Of a DNA stretch of 64,000 nucleotides, positions 1 through 11,345 are shown piece after piece (within the stretch, counting starts at the first letter, position 1; every line of letters begins with the position of its first letter). The position numbers and the translations under genes were made by a program. The notes under the pieces are model-generated. The model was not told the DNA's origin. It was given only the letters and a program-made list of their open reading frames with translations, and did no database searches. Source of the stretch: Strigamia acuminata (taxonomy: Eukaryota > Arthropoda > Chilopoda > Geophilomorpha > Linotaeniidae); assembly GCA_949358305.1 (NCBI GenBank), contig OX442315.1, positions 16,332,427-16,396,426 on the forward strand, given 5' to 3'.

Positions 1-134
1 TCCACTGCATTAAACTTGATCGTGGTCCCGTTTGTATCGGTCGCCGAGCAAAATGGCGCGTTCTCGAACCCGAACCCGAATGGCGTCGATTGAAAACTGT
101 TGGTGTCGCCGAAAGGATTGTTATATCCGGCCAT
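1..134 (-). CDS. Nup98-like nucleoporin, first coding exon (partial)
   Basis: Read on the minus strand, an ATG at 134-132 opens a frame that stays open to the window edge, giving 44 codons. The peptide begins MAGYNNPFGDTNSFQ and carries short FG-type motifs (NPFG, TPFGFGF). It then has GTTIKFNAV at the edge. GTTIKFN followed by a TGTD-like segment is the hallmark of the GLEBS motif, with which Nup98 binds the mRNA export factor Rae1/Gle2; only its first residues are visible. FG repeats plus GLEBS point to the N-terminus of a Nup98-type nuclear pore protein, although the stretch before GLEBS is much shorter than in vertebrate Nup98. It could instead be another GLEBS protein. The rest of the gene lies to the left of the window. 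Confidence 0.55.
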   Translation of the reverse strand, partial: MAGYNNPFGDTNSFQSTPFGFGFENAPFCSATDTNGTTIKFNAV

Positions 135-632
135 TTTTACTGGTTCGTCGGTGCAAAATCCCACCAGTGACAATATGTAAAAGTGCGAAAAATTATTATT
201 GAATTTCGTCACCGTTTAATTGCATTAATACCAAGTAACAAATACCCATCAAACTTTAAATCGTAAACCATCTATGTAATTTATTTGGAACAATAATAAT
301 ATTATTTTCTGAATAATATTTGTCTTAAAATGATCAAATGTCATACAGTAAGTGATGATAATTTGATTTGATTTTGCTGCCTAAGTCAAAAGTATGTTGT
401 ATTAATAAATACAACATACTCCATTGGAAGAATTTATGCAAGATACAATTTCATTTTTCTTTTAATAACTGATCAACTTCCCATTCCCATCCCAAAAATT
501 AATCACCCATCACGTTAAATTCAATCAACAACACCAACCTACAAACAAATCAGCCAAACTTACTAAATTCTTTGAATCTTTGCAACTCGCTCAACATCTA
601 CACTTTAAACAATACCACGAAACCATTCTACT
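135..632. other. Upstream region of the Nup98-like gene, no gene seen
   Basis: AT-rich DNA containing the 5' side of the minus-strand nucleoporin-like gene. A weak extra copy of the upstream repeat (AGAATTTATGCAAGATACA near 427) lies here. No other gene is supported. Confidence 0.5.
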
Positions 633-900
633 AATGACATTTAATTCACACATTTATTGTAATTAGAAGAGTTTATGCAAATACAATTTCATTTTCTTTT
701 AATAACAACTGAAAAAAATTTCAAATAACAAAAAGTTTAATTGACCTCATCATTCGGTGAAGTGAGTCAGTTGATGACAAATCAGTCAATGACTCCGTTC
801 ATTTCTCTTTTAATAACAAAAATTTTAATTATGTGACCCGATATTTTGATGAAACTCATATAAGCGAATGATTTAATCAAAATATCACATTTATTCGCCT
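633..900 (+). repeat. Detached copy of the 250-base upstream repeat
   Basis: From about 633 the sequence is nearly identical to 2401-2603, including AATTAGAAGAGTTTATGCAA and CATTCGGTGAAGTGAGTC. Its far end, GATGAAACTCATATAAGCGA at about 848, matches the end of the last unit before the gene at 2876 (about 2772). This looks like a duplicated piece of that gene's upstream region, now about 2 kb away. Confidence 0.8.
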
Positions 901-2300
901 TTTAAAATTCAGCTTGAATTGATGTTTTATTCATCAAGGGGGAAAAATCGTGCAGGAGGAAAAGACGTGGAACAAAAAAAAATTAACTCTACCATAAAGA
1001 TGACTTGATGCTTATAAAAATGAAATTTGAACTTTATTTTTTTAAGGTTTTAAAAATTGATAATTTATTAATAACATTTGAAGAAGAAAAATGATAAATA
1101 TTTATGTAAACTGAGAAAATTTCTTTAATTTTTCTCTTTTTTTCTAATTCTCGGTGCACAAAATTACTAAATAAGAATGTAAGGTTTTAAATATTGTAAA
1201 TAATAAATAAATAAATAAAGTGGATTTTTGTCAAAAGAGAGAAGGGGAACGAAGAGAATTTGCTGTGGGCCAATATTGAAAAGCTGACGTTTTCTGCTTG
1301 AAAGAAATATAAGCTGGAGTTTGGTAAAAAGCCAATATTGAGTCTTCTAACAAATTAAAAACTAAAATAAGAAAATTCAATTTACAAATGAAAAGCTGGG
1401 AATAAAAATATTGTAATTCTTACTGGCTGAAAAAATTTGATAAGCACAAAACTATAAATAAAAAATAAACAACATTTAGTATTATCTTTTTAAAAAAAGA
1501 TAGTCCACAAGGAAGTTGAAAATCTTTGCAAATCAAAACAGCTGTTGCTGTCGGCGTCCGGCCGTGTGGACGACCGCTGGCTAACATTTAGGAATGGTTG
1601 GGGTGAACTGCAGACGCCCGCGGTCAGCGAGCCCAAGGAACGACGCGACTGGCGAGACTGCATGGCGCTGGTTCAAATGGCAATCAAACTTCTCGTCGTC
1701 ACTTGTCCCTGGCCCCTGGGATCGGGATGGAGAGCAGATTGTGTTTCTGCTCTCATCCAGTAACATGGAGGTTCGGATTTGATGGCTAAGTCCGGCTGGA
1801 AGCTGGCCAAAACCACAAAGAAACACAAAAGAGAGAATAAACACAAACGTGTGTTTATTCAACAAAAACAAATTGGCAACTGACTGCAAAACAGTCAAAC
1901 AACAATATGTACGGTCGAAACGGTCCAGGAATAGTCAAATCAGCGCCTCGAACTCGGCGTATACAAAACGTTCGTTGGGTCGCTCGAAATGGCGATTCAA
2001 ACGAGCCAAATCATTGGAAAAAGGACGACGGCGGAAAAGATCGTTTTCCTTCACAAATACTGAACAGATCCTTATGAGAATTTAATCCAAGGCTAGTTCT
2101 GGCCTAATAAACTTAAATAGCCGCTAAAACAAACAAAATCAAACGAGGAACAAAAGATACAAGGGCCAACGCCCGTTATTATCCAACATGGCGGTTTGAG
2201 GTTTGTAAACCTCCAAACTTGTGCAAATACGAATTAGAGCGGACATAAACTTTATTTTCAATCTAATTTGGACTTGGCAGTCCAAATTATCACTTGGAAA
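901..2300. other. Gene-poor stretch with a GC-richer island
   Basis: AT-rich sequence apart from a markedly GC-richer patch at about 1545-2100. That patch has short overlapping open frames on both strands (72, 62 and 78 codons plus, 105 codons minus). None shows a family motif and no splice-consistent gene model is evident. A perfect hairpin lies at about 1836-1861 (GAATAAACACA, loop AACG, TGTGTTTATTC). The patch could be an old transposon fragment or an unrecognised exon. Confidence 0.4.
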
Positions 2301-2830
2301 CCGTCATTTCTCTTTTAATAACTGAAAGAATTTTCAAATAACAAAAATTTTAATTATATATTTTGAGGAAACACGTATTAAGCAAGTGATTTAATAAAAT
2401 ATGACATTTAATTCACACATTTATTGTAATTAGAAGAGTTTATGCAAATACAATTTCATTTTCTTTTAATAACAACTGAAAAAAATTTCAAATAACAAAA
2501 AGTTTAATTGACCTCATCATTCGGTGAAGTGAGTCTGTTGATGACAAATCAGTCAATGACTCCGTTCATTTCTCTTTTAATAACAAAAATTTTAATTATG
2601 TGACTAATATTAAGAGGAAACACGTATAAGCAAATGATTTAATAAAATATGACATTTCTTTCACACATTTGTAATTAGAAGAGTTTATGCAAATACAATT
2701 TCATTTTCTTTTAATAACAACTGAAAAAAATTTCAAATAACAAAAAGTTTAATCATGTGACCCGATATTTAGATGAAACACATATAAGCGAATAATTTAA
2801 TCAAAATATGTCATTTATTTCAGACATCTG
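2301..2830 (+). repeat. Tandem repeat of about 250 bases upstream of the 280-aa gene
   Basis: Units beginning near 2301, 2567 and (partial) 2690 share the blocks TTCTCTTTTAATAAC, GGAAACACGTAT, ATGACATTT, AGAAGAGTTTATGCAAATAC and TTCAAATAACAAAAAG. The last unit ends about 50 bases before the start codon at 2876, so the array occupies the presumed promoter of that gene. Confidence 0.8.
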
Positions 2831-2875
2831 TTATTGAAAGAACGTTACACATCATCGTAGTTAAACGCATTGAAG

Positions 2876-3718
2876 ATGAGAAAAACAACACCTCTTAAAC
2901 CTCCGCGGGAACTCATCATGACGGAAGACGAAATCAGAGCTCTTTGGGAAGGAGAGTTTGAGCCAGATAAATTTGTAAAGCAGAATGAAAATGCCCAAGC
3001 AGCCGATCCAAAGCTGGAAGACTCTAAAACAAAACATTCATCTAGTAACGTCCCCGTTCTCACAATGGACACTGATGAGACTTCAACAGACTCACTTCGA
3101 GAATCACTGAATTATGAATTCAACCACCAGCTATTTTTATCGGCTCGAGAATTGGCTAAACAATCGGCAAACCCATCAAACAGAGATGCGTCATTATCAC
3201 CCATTGAGACCTCGGTGAAACTGCCAAAAATTGCAAAAATTGATCCGCGCCTTTGCAACAAACCATTTTTGTCAACACTAAAGGGACTCGATGAAGAAGA
3301 CATAATTACGACTAAAAAGTACCCCATATTGTGTGAATTACTGACCAGGGAACCGCGCATTAAGGAGCCTATGTGTGCACTGACACTGATTGATGAACTA
3401 GTGCCAGATAATACAATTGTCTGCTCATTGCCATGGAATCAGGCTACCCCCTTCAGCGTGGATTGGGCCAGCCAAACGCGACTGTTCGAAACCATCGTCT
3501 TTTCAGACCTTCATTTAACCCACTCATTAGGAGAGAAAATTATACTTCTAGTCAAAGAACATTATCAATTGTTCTTTCTTCAGCATGTGGAGAAAGCAGT
3601 GGAGAAAAGTTATGCCACCTCAATTCACCAAGTGAAATTGATATTGCTAGGTGTAGCGTTGAAATTAATCTACCGCATCATTGATGAGATGCAGGCGGCG
3701 GCGGCAGCATTCAAGTGA
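2876..3718 (+). CDS. Unrecognised single-exon protein, 280 aa
   Basis: An uninterrupted frame from ATG 2876 to TGA 3718, with a further in-frame Met at 2918. I do not recognise a family. The N-terminal third is acidic and polar (TEDEIRALWEGEFEPDKF, then Ser/Thr/Asp-rich), suggesting disorder. The C-terminal 150 residues look folded and helical, with conserved-looking patches such as LPWNQATPFSVDWASQ and HQVKLILLGVALKLIYRI, ending in an alanine run and FK. No signal peptide or clear membrane span is seen. A long open frame in AT-rich DNA with coherent codon use argues that it is real. Having no intron, in a genome whose other genes are heavily split, suggests a retrocopy or a young or tissue-specific gene. 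The upstream tandem repeats probably contain its promoter. Its 3' side is AT-rich with AATAAA-like strings (for example near 3945). Confidence 0.6.
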   Translation: MRKTTPLKPPRELIMTEDEIRALWEGEFEPDKFVKQNENAQAADPKLEDSKTKHSSSNVPVLTMDTDETSTDSLRESLNYEFNHQLFLSARELAKQSANPSNRDASLSPIETSVKLPKIAKIDPRLCNKPFLSTLKGLDEEDIITTKKYPILCELLTREPRIKEPMCALTLIDELVPDNTIVCSLPWNQATPFSVDWASQTRLFETIVFSDLHLTHSLGEKIILLVKEHYQLFFLQHVEKAVEKSYATSIHQVKLILLGVALKLIYRIIDEMQAAAAAFK

Positions 3719-5504
3719 TAATTAAATCAACAAAGAAATTAGATGTGTTTACGCGCATATAACGTTTAATTCACAAACTATTCGTGATGGCACTTAACTT
3801 TTCTCTATTCCAATTATGATTTGTCAATGTGTATGTTCATTTGCAGAGATTTATTTCAAATTTTATTTTAATTGTGAAATTTCCGCTGTTGACCTTTAAT
3901 TAAAAAAAAAAATAAGAAATAAGAAATTGTATGTCGGTGTAGGAAATAAATTTAATCAAAGCAAATTTATAAATAACAAATGTAGTTTAAAAAAATAACG
4001 CATTGCATAAACAACTCAGAGGGGGGGGGGCGGAACTAGCGGGCCAACACGAAAAAGCGAGAATGGCAGTGGCGTATCGGTGATAAAGCCAAAGCGCGAC
4101 AGGCTGGGAAGCGACGATCATATTAGTGCGACACAGTCAAAGCGTGATAAAGTATTAGCGTGACAATTAGTAAAGCGACTGGACCCAAACTGTTATACCA
4201 GAAAATTAAAATTCCACACCCAAACATGTGGGAGTTTTTGACAAAGCTGCTTGATGATGACTTGACCACAAGACAGTATTCCTCCAGAGTAATAAAAACA
4301 TGAAATTAGAAATAGTTAAAAAAGTTTTTAAAAGTTTTTAAAAGCAGTTAAAAATAAATAAAAATAAATGTCGCCCATTAGATGTTTCGTTCATGCACCG
4401 ACAAATTTGTCCAATAAATTTGCAACAGCTTCTTTCCTTTCATTGTATGATTTCCATGAAAATTCAATTCCATCAAATCAAATCAAATAAACTTAATTTA
4501 ATTTAATCACATTTAATTTAATCAATTGTCAAATTAAACCATGTGTAAGTAAAGTGTTGAAAATCAAAAATTTTAACCTAAGTTAATTTAATTTATTCGG
4601 ATTGATTTAATGGTGTGTGTAATGTAAAAATTTGCACATATCAGTAGATCGAAACAAACAGCAGCGCCATCTATTGCACAAAATCTTTGCGGAAACAATC
4701 AAAATGAGGCAGGTCTACCTCATGGTCTCACTTGTTCAATCAGTCATAATAAAAAAAATTCACGTTATTTTAACAACGGCTGGTTATTTATTCTTTTTAT
4801 TATTCATTTCTCAACCTGAAAAATGTATATTTATTTTAAAAAAACTGATAATAAATCCAATAAATGGAAGTTTAAAAGGCCTCCTCTTAATCGATCATCT
4901 TTTATCTGTTGATGATGAATGCTAGGAATGATGGTGGCCAGTGTGGGAGACCCGCAGCCCATCGCATCCTTGGGGAGACGCCATATTGGTTTGTGGGATT
5001 AGAGAAATGTTTCAAACGAGACTTTAATCCCTGAAAACGTCATTGAGTTGGGGTGTCGAAGGTGATGGTGATTGACAGGGAGCTTGTTGACAGGAAAGTG
5101 GGAATCAAAATAAATAAAAGAAAAATAGCCCCAAATTGTTTTGCTTCTATTTATTACAACGTTACATTTTATCTTTGAAATAAATAAAAAAATTACAGCC
5201 AACGAAACAAAACCTTTACATTTTAAAAAACAATCACATATTGTTGGAAGAGATCACAATTCCCCATCACGCCCCAAACAAACAAACAAAAAAATACAAT
5301 TTCGAACAAATTATGCGATTATTTAAAAAAAAATAACAACATACCGGTACGAGAAAAAAATAATTATTTGCGTTAAAATTACCATACCAATCTTCAACTT
5401 TACAAACCAAATTAACATCTCTGAAGTTGCTGAAGTTTATTTTCATGCACACCTATGAATTGTCACCAATATAAATACCAGCAAATCAATAATAAATCAA
5501 TAAA
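3719..5504. other. Intergenic region, no gene seen
   Basis: AT-rich DNA. It holds a run of ten or more G at about 4021-4031, followed by about 160 bases of GC-richer sequence repeating AAAGCG/GCGTGATAAAG-like words (4060-4185). Short open frames occur (for example 4632-4925, which needs a TTG start) but lack gene features. Nothing here can be assigned. Confidence 0.4.
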
Positions 5505-5704
5505 NNNNNNNNNNNNNNNNNNNNNNNNNNNNNNNNNNNNNNNNNNNNNNNNNNNNNNNNNNNNNNNNNNNNNNNNNNNNNNNNNNNNNNNNNNNNNNNN
5601 NNNNNNNNNNNNNNNNNNNNNNNNNNNNNNNNNNNNNNNNNNNNNNNNNNNNNNNNNNNNNNNNNNNNNNNNNNNNNNNNNNNNNNNNNNNNNNNNNNNN
5701 NNNN
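5505..5704. other. Assembly gap (200 N)
   Basis: A run of exactly 200 unknown bases, probably a placeholder of arbitrary size. It begins inside exon 9 of the neighbouring transporter gene, so the last two exons of that gene are missing from the sequence. Confidence 0.99.
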
Positions 5705-5706
5705 AA

Positions 5707-7598
5707 TCTGCAATAAAATACGTTAAAATTAAATGCAAATGTGTATATAGAATATTCAATTATTTTTTTTAATACCGCGCTCGTATACAGTAATCCGAAA
5801 TTAATTCCAGCATACTTGAGCCCAAATTTTTCTGCAGTAATTGCTGGCGCAAGAGTAAAATTTGCAGAAAAAAATAAAGTAATTCCCCAAACCCAAAACC
5901 CAAACATAAATTTTCCACCGTATGGCGTAAAGGGTACAGTTGCCGCTAAAATAGTACATCCTGCTGTAACACATAACATGCAAATCTAAAAATTAAAAAA
6001 TTAAAAAATTTCAGCATGATCACAACACTACAACTACTTGTAACTTTATAATTGAACGTATCCATCAAGAAACCCCACAAAATTCGACCACTAGCATCAA
6101 ATAATGCAAAAACTGCTCCTACCAACGCCAAAAATTTGTCGTCTTCAATAAACGTTTCGCCATACGCCTAGAAATTGTAAAAATGGTGGTCAATAATCAC
6201 TATAGTCAATAATCGAACACATTTTACACTGGTGATAAGCCTAAAGAACATTACAGAGTAGTCTAATTTATCCAGATTTGAAGAAATTTGCGAGAGTACT
6301 AGGCGCCAGCTCATTCACCAAATTTTTGGAATATTGTATGAATACATACAATACAGTACATATCGTAATATTGACAATACCTTATACATAGTATTCACAA
6401 AAGAAATAAGATGAACGTTAAGAAAATTTGTAGCCCACAAAACATAAAATTGACGATTGCATAACATTTGTCGAGGAGTAAATGATTGGCTTGTTTCAGC
6501 TGTCGATATTGCAATCTAAAAATATATAATTACCCAGCATTAATTCTACTTTACTCGTGCCTGCTCAATGGAGTAAGAACCGTTCCGGCCCTCTTTACTT
6601 CTTTACAATTTTAATAACTTTAGGTTTTGTTTACTTTTTCTGTACTGTTAGAAGAAGACTGCAAACCATTATCTGTAGTTGTATTTTCATGTTTTCTTTT
6701 ATTACCAAACGATAACATTAAATAACCAACCAATTGAATTGAAAAAAAAATTCCTCCCAACAGTAAAAATGTATTTGGAGCTCTATAAAGCAACTGTGGA
6801 TCAGTGAAAAACCTGAAAAATAAAAGGTTTTTTTAAAACTAAATTCGGTATCAAACAAATTGATTTTTACCCATCATCTGTGGGTTCAGTATTGTTAGGA
6901 TTTATAAATTCAGTTTGCAAAGGACTAAATATACATCCCGTCAATCCTGAAGCTGCAACTATCAATCCAGTAATTAATGCTTTGTTTTTTGGAAACCACT
7001 ATTAAAGTACAAAACTGCAGTTTTTCATCAGGTTTAAATCAAATGATCAATTCTTATCTTTCGTACAGCCAAGCAGACAGTTATTGGTGCCATAATGGCC
7101 ATTCCGACTCCTGCCCCATACATAAATCCGTAAGTTAAGGCGATCACTGTTACTGAATGTTTAATGGAAAAATACGTCAATGCAATGCCAGAGCTAAAAG
7201 AAATAAATTAAATTCAATCATCTATCACTCTTAGCTACAGTGTATAATTAGCGCAATACCTGGCTATAATACATCCAGAAGAAATGGCAATTCGAGGATC
7301 TACGTAACTAGTCAAAATCCCACCTACATTCATAAAAATCCCTTGACCTATGATATCCATTGTTTGAATCCAGATCAAATCGCTGGAACTTACATTGGAA
7401 TGAGAGCCAAATACATGTAAGTAGGAAGTGATGTATGGTATCATGTTTCCTAGATTAATGCAAAGCAATAGAAAAATTAATTTCAAATTAGTTGGTAAAG
7501 TAGTACTCACCATTGGTGTCCATAATTCCAAAAGTTAATAGCAATAACATACTTCCACACAACACCACAAAACGTCTAGGAGAAGAATTCTCAAACAT
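5707..7598 (-). CDS. MFS transporter copy A (OFA-like), 3' end in assembly gap
   Basis: Minus-strand exons: 7598-7511, 7449-7260, 7193-7067, 6998-6871, 6812-6635, 6515-6381, 6167-6045 and 5985-5776. Exon 9 starts at 5707 and runs into the N gap. All junctions have GT-AG signals and joining phases. The product is a multi-spanning membrane protein: membrane helices such as FVVLCGSMLLLLTFG, a WFPKNKALITGL loop typical of the fourth-helix region of MFS anion transporters, a Ser/Thr-rich central loop (exon 5 end), and PAITAEKFGLKYAGINFGLL. The last resembles the conserved block of the oxalate:formate antiporter family (TC 2.A.1.11) and of proteins annotated as pyruvate-carrier-like in arthropods. 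The substrate is unknown but probably a small carboxylate. Exon lengths match copies C, D and E exactly. Whether it is functional depends on exons 9-10, which cannot be seen. Confidence 0.75.
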
Positions 7599-7813
7599 CC
7601 TTGTTTGGTGTTGTAGATTTTAGCAGGATAAGGCAATACGAGCACAAATGTATAAAGTGAAGTCAACCAAGTCACATCAGATCCACCAGACTGGTGAGTA
7701 AAAGTCTTCTTCAAGGCGGAAAAAAGTTTGCTGCAATTAATTGTTTTTAAACTGCCAGCACTACGTATAGAGATACATATTTTTTCACAGTTGACAAGAT
7801 AGTAGAGTAATTA

Positions 7814-8166
7814 GGGGCCGTCCATGAATTACGTAATGCCTTTGGCGGGGGCGAGGGGGTTTCAAATTTAGTTACGACGGGGGAGGTGGGAGGTTTGCAA
7901 TAATGTTACGTAACTTATTAAAAATTTGAAAATTTTACTTAAATAATTGCTTCATGATTTGTTATTCTTTTTGTTGTTGTATAAAATTGTAGAAATAGCC
8001 AACACAACAAGCTATTTCCACTCCAGTGGCGGAGGGGGTGGTTGGTTTTGTTACGTAATTTTCCAGGGGGGGGGGGGGGTTTGTGGATTTCTTACGACTT
8101 TGTTACAGGAGGAGGAGGGGGTCTAAAAATCCAAAAGTCAGCGTCACGTAATTTATGGACGGTCCC
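7814..8166. mobile_element. MITE, 353 bp, TTA target duplication (PIF/Harbinger-like)
   Basis: The left end GGGGCCGTCCATGAATTACG and the complement of the right end GGGACCGTCCATAAATTACG form a terminal inverted repeat of about 25 bases. TTA flanks both sides (7811-7813 and 8167-8169). A 3-base TTA duplication is characteristic of PIF/Harbinger elements. The interior is G-rich on the plus strand (GGCGGGGGCGAGGGGG, a 13-G run near 8066) and has no coding capacity. Confidence 0.75.
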
Positions 8167-8330
8167 TTAGTGTAAATAAATTTTGTCTTTTTTGTACATG
8201 TTTATCAAAGTTTCAAACATTTTTATTGTGAAGTGCAATATTTATCTATTGTGAACATTTTAGATTTTTACTTTTTACTGATGTGATACGCTGAAAGTAA
8301 CATACAAACAATTATAAAAACGTATTTCTT

Positions 8331-8911
8331 TTATTCAGGTTTGATGAACGTTGTTGACATTTTAAATAATACCAAGATAATTAAAAAGCCTATACCATAA
8401 AATTGTATTAATTAATATAAACATTTATAACTTTGAACAAGCTGTACTTACTAATGGCTGAACAACCTGCAAACAAGCCAAACAATCCATTCAAACCAAT
8501 CACAGAGGTCAAATTTTGTACAATAAAAGCATTTAAAAAAAATCCAATAAGTTGCAATACGTGACATTAGGTCAGTGAGATAAAATTTTACACAAAACAT
8601 CCGTTAGTAGCATATAATTTACAGTTATGTATTTGTTTTTGATTCGTACCTTACTTGAAAACATTAATCCGAAATTAATTCCAGCATATTTGAGTCCAAA
8701 TACTTCTGCAGTAATCGCTGGGGAGAGCTTATTAGTTCCAGAGAGACATAGGGCAATTCCCCGGACCCAAAACCCATACATAAATTTTTCACCGTATGGT
8801 GCCAAAGGACGGTACACTTGCCCCAAAAGGTTTGGGTGAATGCATTTCCTAATGTCAGGTGCAATAACGTACTGTAATCAAGATGATACCACAAAACCAC
8901 GAAGAGAACAT
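8331..8911 (-). pseudogene. Internally deleted MFS pseudogene (copy B)
   Basis: On the minus strand an exon-1 relic (about 8911-8840, recognisable as FVVL...LLHLTLGNAFT) runs directly into the second part of exon 8 (about 8826-8650, PYGEKFMYGFWVRGIAL and ITAEVFGLKYAGINFGLMF). Exons 2-7 and the start of exon 8 are gone. Exon 9 follows (about 8549-8450), but its acceptor, CAG in the other copies, reads ATTGCAACTT and is broken. Exon 10 (about 8376-8331) has lost the usual stop and runs on to a later TAA. The order and spacing of the remaining parts match the intact copies, so this is a tandem duplicate that decayed by internal deletion. It may still be transcribed, but it cannot make a transporter. 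Confidence 0.85.
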
Positions 8912-9232
8912 TCTTAAAGCTGATTAAGCATTGTAATTTGCTGTTATAGAATAGGCAAAGACAAAATTGTTTCAAGTGTAACGAACAGCTGATATAACAT
9001 TTGATATCGAATATAATTTCTATGGCATTCATAGTGACATTTCCTTGACTATTAATTTTGCGTTATGCCTCAAACTCAACTACTTTTATCATAGATAAAT
9101 GACGTCATGAAATCGTGTGAGTAGTTACATAATATAATTGTTACAATAATCTAATACTATTATGCGACAAAAAGGCTGTAATTACAAACTATTATAATCA
9201 CATTTATTTTATTCACAAAGAATAAACGTTGT

Positions 9233-11345
9233 CTACATTTTGGATAACAACAAAGTAATTAAAAAACCTAAACCATAAAATAAAAATAGAATTAATATGT
9301 CGTAGAGTTTTGTTTGACAGAAATATATACTACTTACTAATGCCTGAACAACCTGCAAACAAACCAAATAATCCATCCAAACCAATCGAAGAAGCCAAAT
9401 ATTGCACAATCAAAGCATTTAAAGGTGTTCCAATAATCTGCAATACAATACGTTAAAATTAAATCCAAATGTGCATACAGAATATTCATTATTTTTTTTA
9501 AATACCGTATATGTAAACAGTAACCCGTAATTAAGTCCAGCATATTTCAGTCCAAATTTTTCTGCTGTAATTGTTGGCGGAAGAGTAAAATTTCCTGAAA
9601 AAAATAGGGCAATTCCCCAGACCCAAAACCCATACATCAATTTTCCACCATATGGCGATAAGGGAATTGTTGCCCCTAAAATAGCACATCCTGCTGAAAC
9701 ACACAACATGCACACCTAAAAATGAAACGATTGGTTGTTAAAAAAGAAATTTTAGCATAATCACAACACCTCAACTACTTTTAACTTTATAATTGAACTT
9801 ATCCATCAAGATACCCCACAAAATTCGACCACTAGCATTAAATAATGATAAAAATGCTCCTACCAACGCCAAAAATTTGTCATCTTCAATAAACGTTTCG
9901 CCATATGCCTAGAAATTGTAAAGGAGGGTGTTAATATTCAATAATTAATAATCAGCAGAAACAGCCCAACTACTGGGGATAAACTCGTGCTAGCTGGAAG
10001 ATTATTCCGAGTTAATCGAGTAAATTTTTGGAGAAATTTACAAGAGCATCGAGCTCCAGTTTATTCCCGATTTTTGGAATTTTGTATGTAACTTATATAC
10101 ACAAGCGGTAATATTGATAATACCTTGTACATAGCATTTAAAAAACAAATAAGTTGAATGTTAAAAAAACATGTCGCCCACAAAACATAAAATTGATGAT
10201 TGCATAACATTTGTCGAGGCGTAAACGATTGGCACGTTTCTGCTGTCGATTTTTCAATCTATAAAAAAATAAAATAATCCAGCATTAATGCTACCTCACT
10301 CCTGTCTGTTCATTGGAGCAAGAAACCGGCATTGTGAATCGTTCCCTACCCTCTTTACTCCTTTACAATTTTCATAACTTTTGTTTACTTTTTCTGTACT
10401 GTTAGAAGAAGACTGCACACCATTATCTGTAGTTGTATCCTCATGTTTTCTTTTATTACCAAACGATATCATTAAATAACCAACCAATTGAATTGAAATA
10501 GAAATTGCGCCCAAAAGTAAAAATGTATTTGGAACTCTATAAATCAACTGTGGATCAGCGAAATATCTGAAGAATAAAAGGTTATTTTAAAATTAAATTC
10601 GGTATCAAAAAAATTATTTCTTACCCATGATCTGTGGGTTCAGTATTGTTAGGATTTATAAATTCAGTTTGCAAAGGACTGAAAATACATCCCGCAAACC
10701 CCAAAGCTCCAACTATTAATCCAGTAATTAATGCTTTGTTATTTGGAAACAACTGTTAAAGCAAAAAATTGATGTGTATATCATGTTTAATCAAATGATC
10801 AATTCTTATCTTTCGTACAGCCAAGCAAATAGTTACTGGTGCCATATAGGCCATTCCCATTCCTGCTTCATACATAAATCCATAAGTTAAGACGATAAGT
10901 GTTACTGAGAGTTTAATGGTAAAATAAGACAATGCAATCCCAGAACTAAAATAAATTAATCAAATTCAATAATCTATCATCCTTAAGTATAATTAATTTT
11001 ACACCTGGCTAACATACATCCGGTGAAAATCGCAATTCGAGGATCGAGGTAAGTTGTCAAAATCCCACCTATGTTCATGAAAATCCCTTGACCCATGATA
11101 CCCATTGTTTGAATCCAGATCAAGTCACTGGAACTCACATTGGAATTAGAGCCAAATACATGTAAGTAAGAAGTGATGTATGGTATCATATTTCCTAGAT
11201 TAATGCAAGGTAATAAAAAGAAATTAAATTCTAATTAGTTGGTAAATTCGTACTCACCATTGGTGTACATAATTCCAAAAGTCAGGTGCAATAACATACT
11301 TCCACATAGTACCACAAAACGTCTAAGAGGAAATTTCTTAAACAT
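9233..11345 (-). CDS. MFS transporter copy C (OFA/pyruvate-carrier-like), complete
   Basis: Ten exons on the minus strand: 11345-11258, 11194-11005, 10945-10819, 10752-10625, 10566-10389, 10258-10124, 9908-9786, 9715-9506, 9437-9338 and 9267-9233. The frame stays open across all junctions and gives 437 aa, usual for a 12-helix major facilitator. Features include HLTFG in helix 1, GNMIPYITSYL after it, YGFMYEAGMGMAYMAPVT in the third/fourth helix region, the LFPNNKALITGL loop, a hydrophilic central loop (KRKHEDTTTDNGVQSSS), FTPRQMLC at the start of the second half, FNASGRILWGILMDKF (equivalent of the MFS motif A loop), and PTITAEKFGLKYAGLNYGLL near helix 10. The membrane protein probably moves a carboxylate, but the substrate is not knowable from sequence. 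Exon 3 may end earlier or later than 10819 (see findings). Introns are 50-220 bases, and its neighbours are duplicates in the same orientation. Confidence 0.85.

Noticed and set aside
2870-2875. Earlier start for the 280-aa protein at 2870
   Set aside because: That codon is TTG. A eukaryotic gene would start at the ATG at 2876.
4632-4925. 97-codon frame with hydrophobic segment
   Set aside because: It begins at TTG, not ATG, in AT-rich DNA where chance Leu/Ile/Phe runs are common. No splice or family support.
5455-5979. Open frames running through the N gap
   Set aside because: The unknown bases create artificial continuity; only the exon 8 part (5985-5776) is real.
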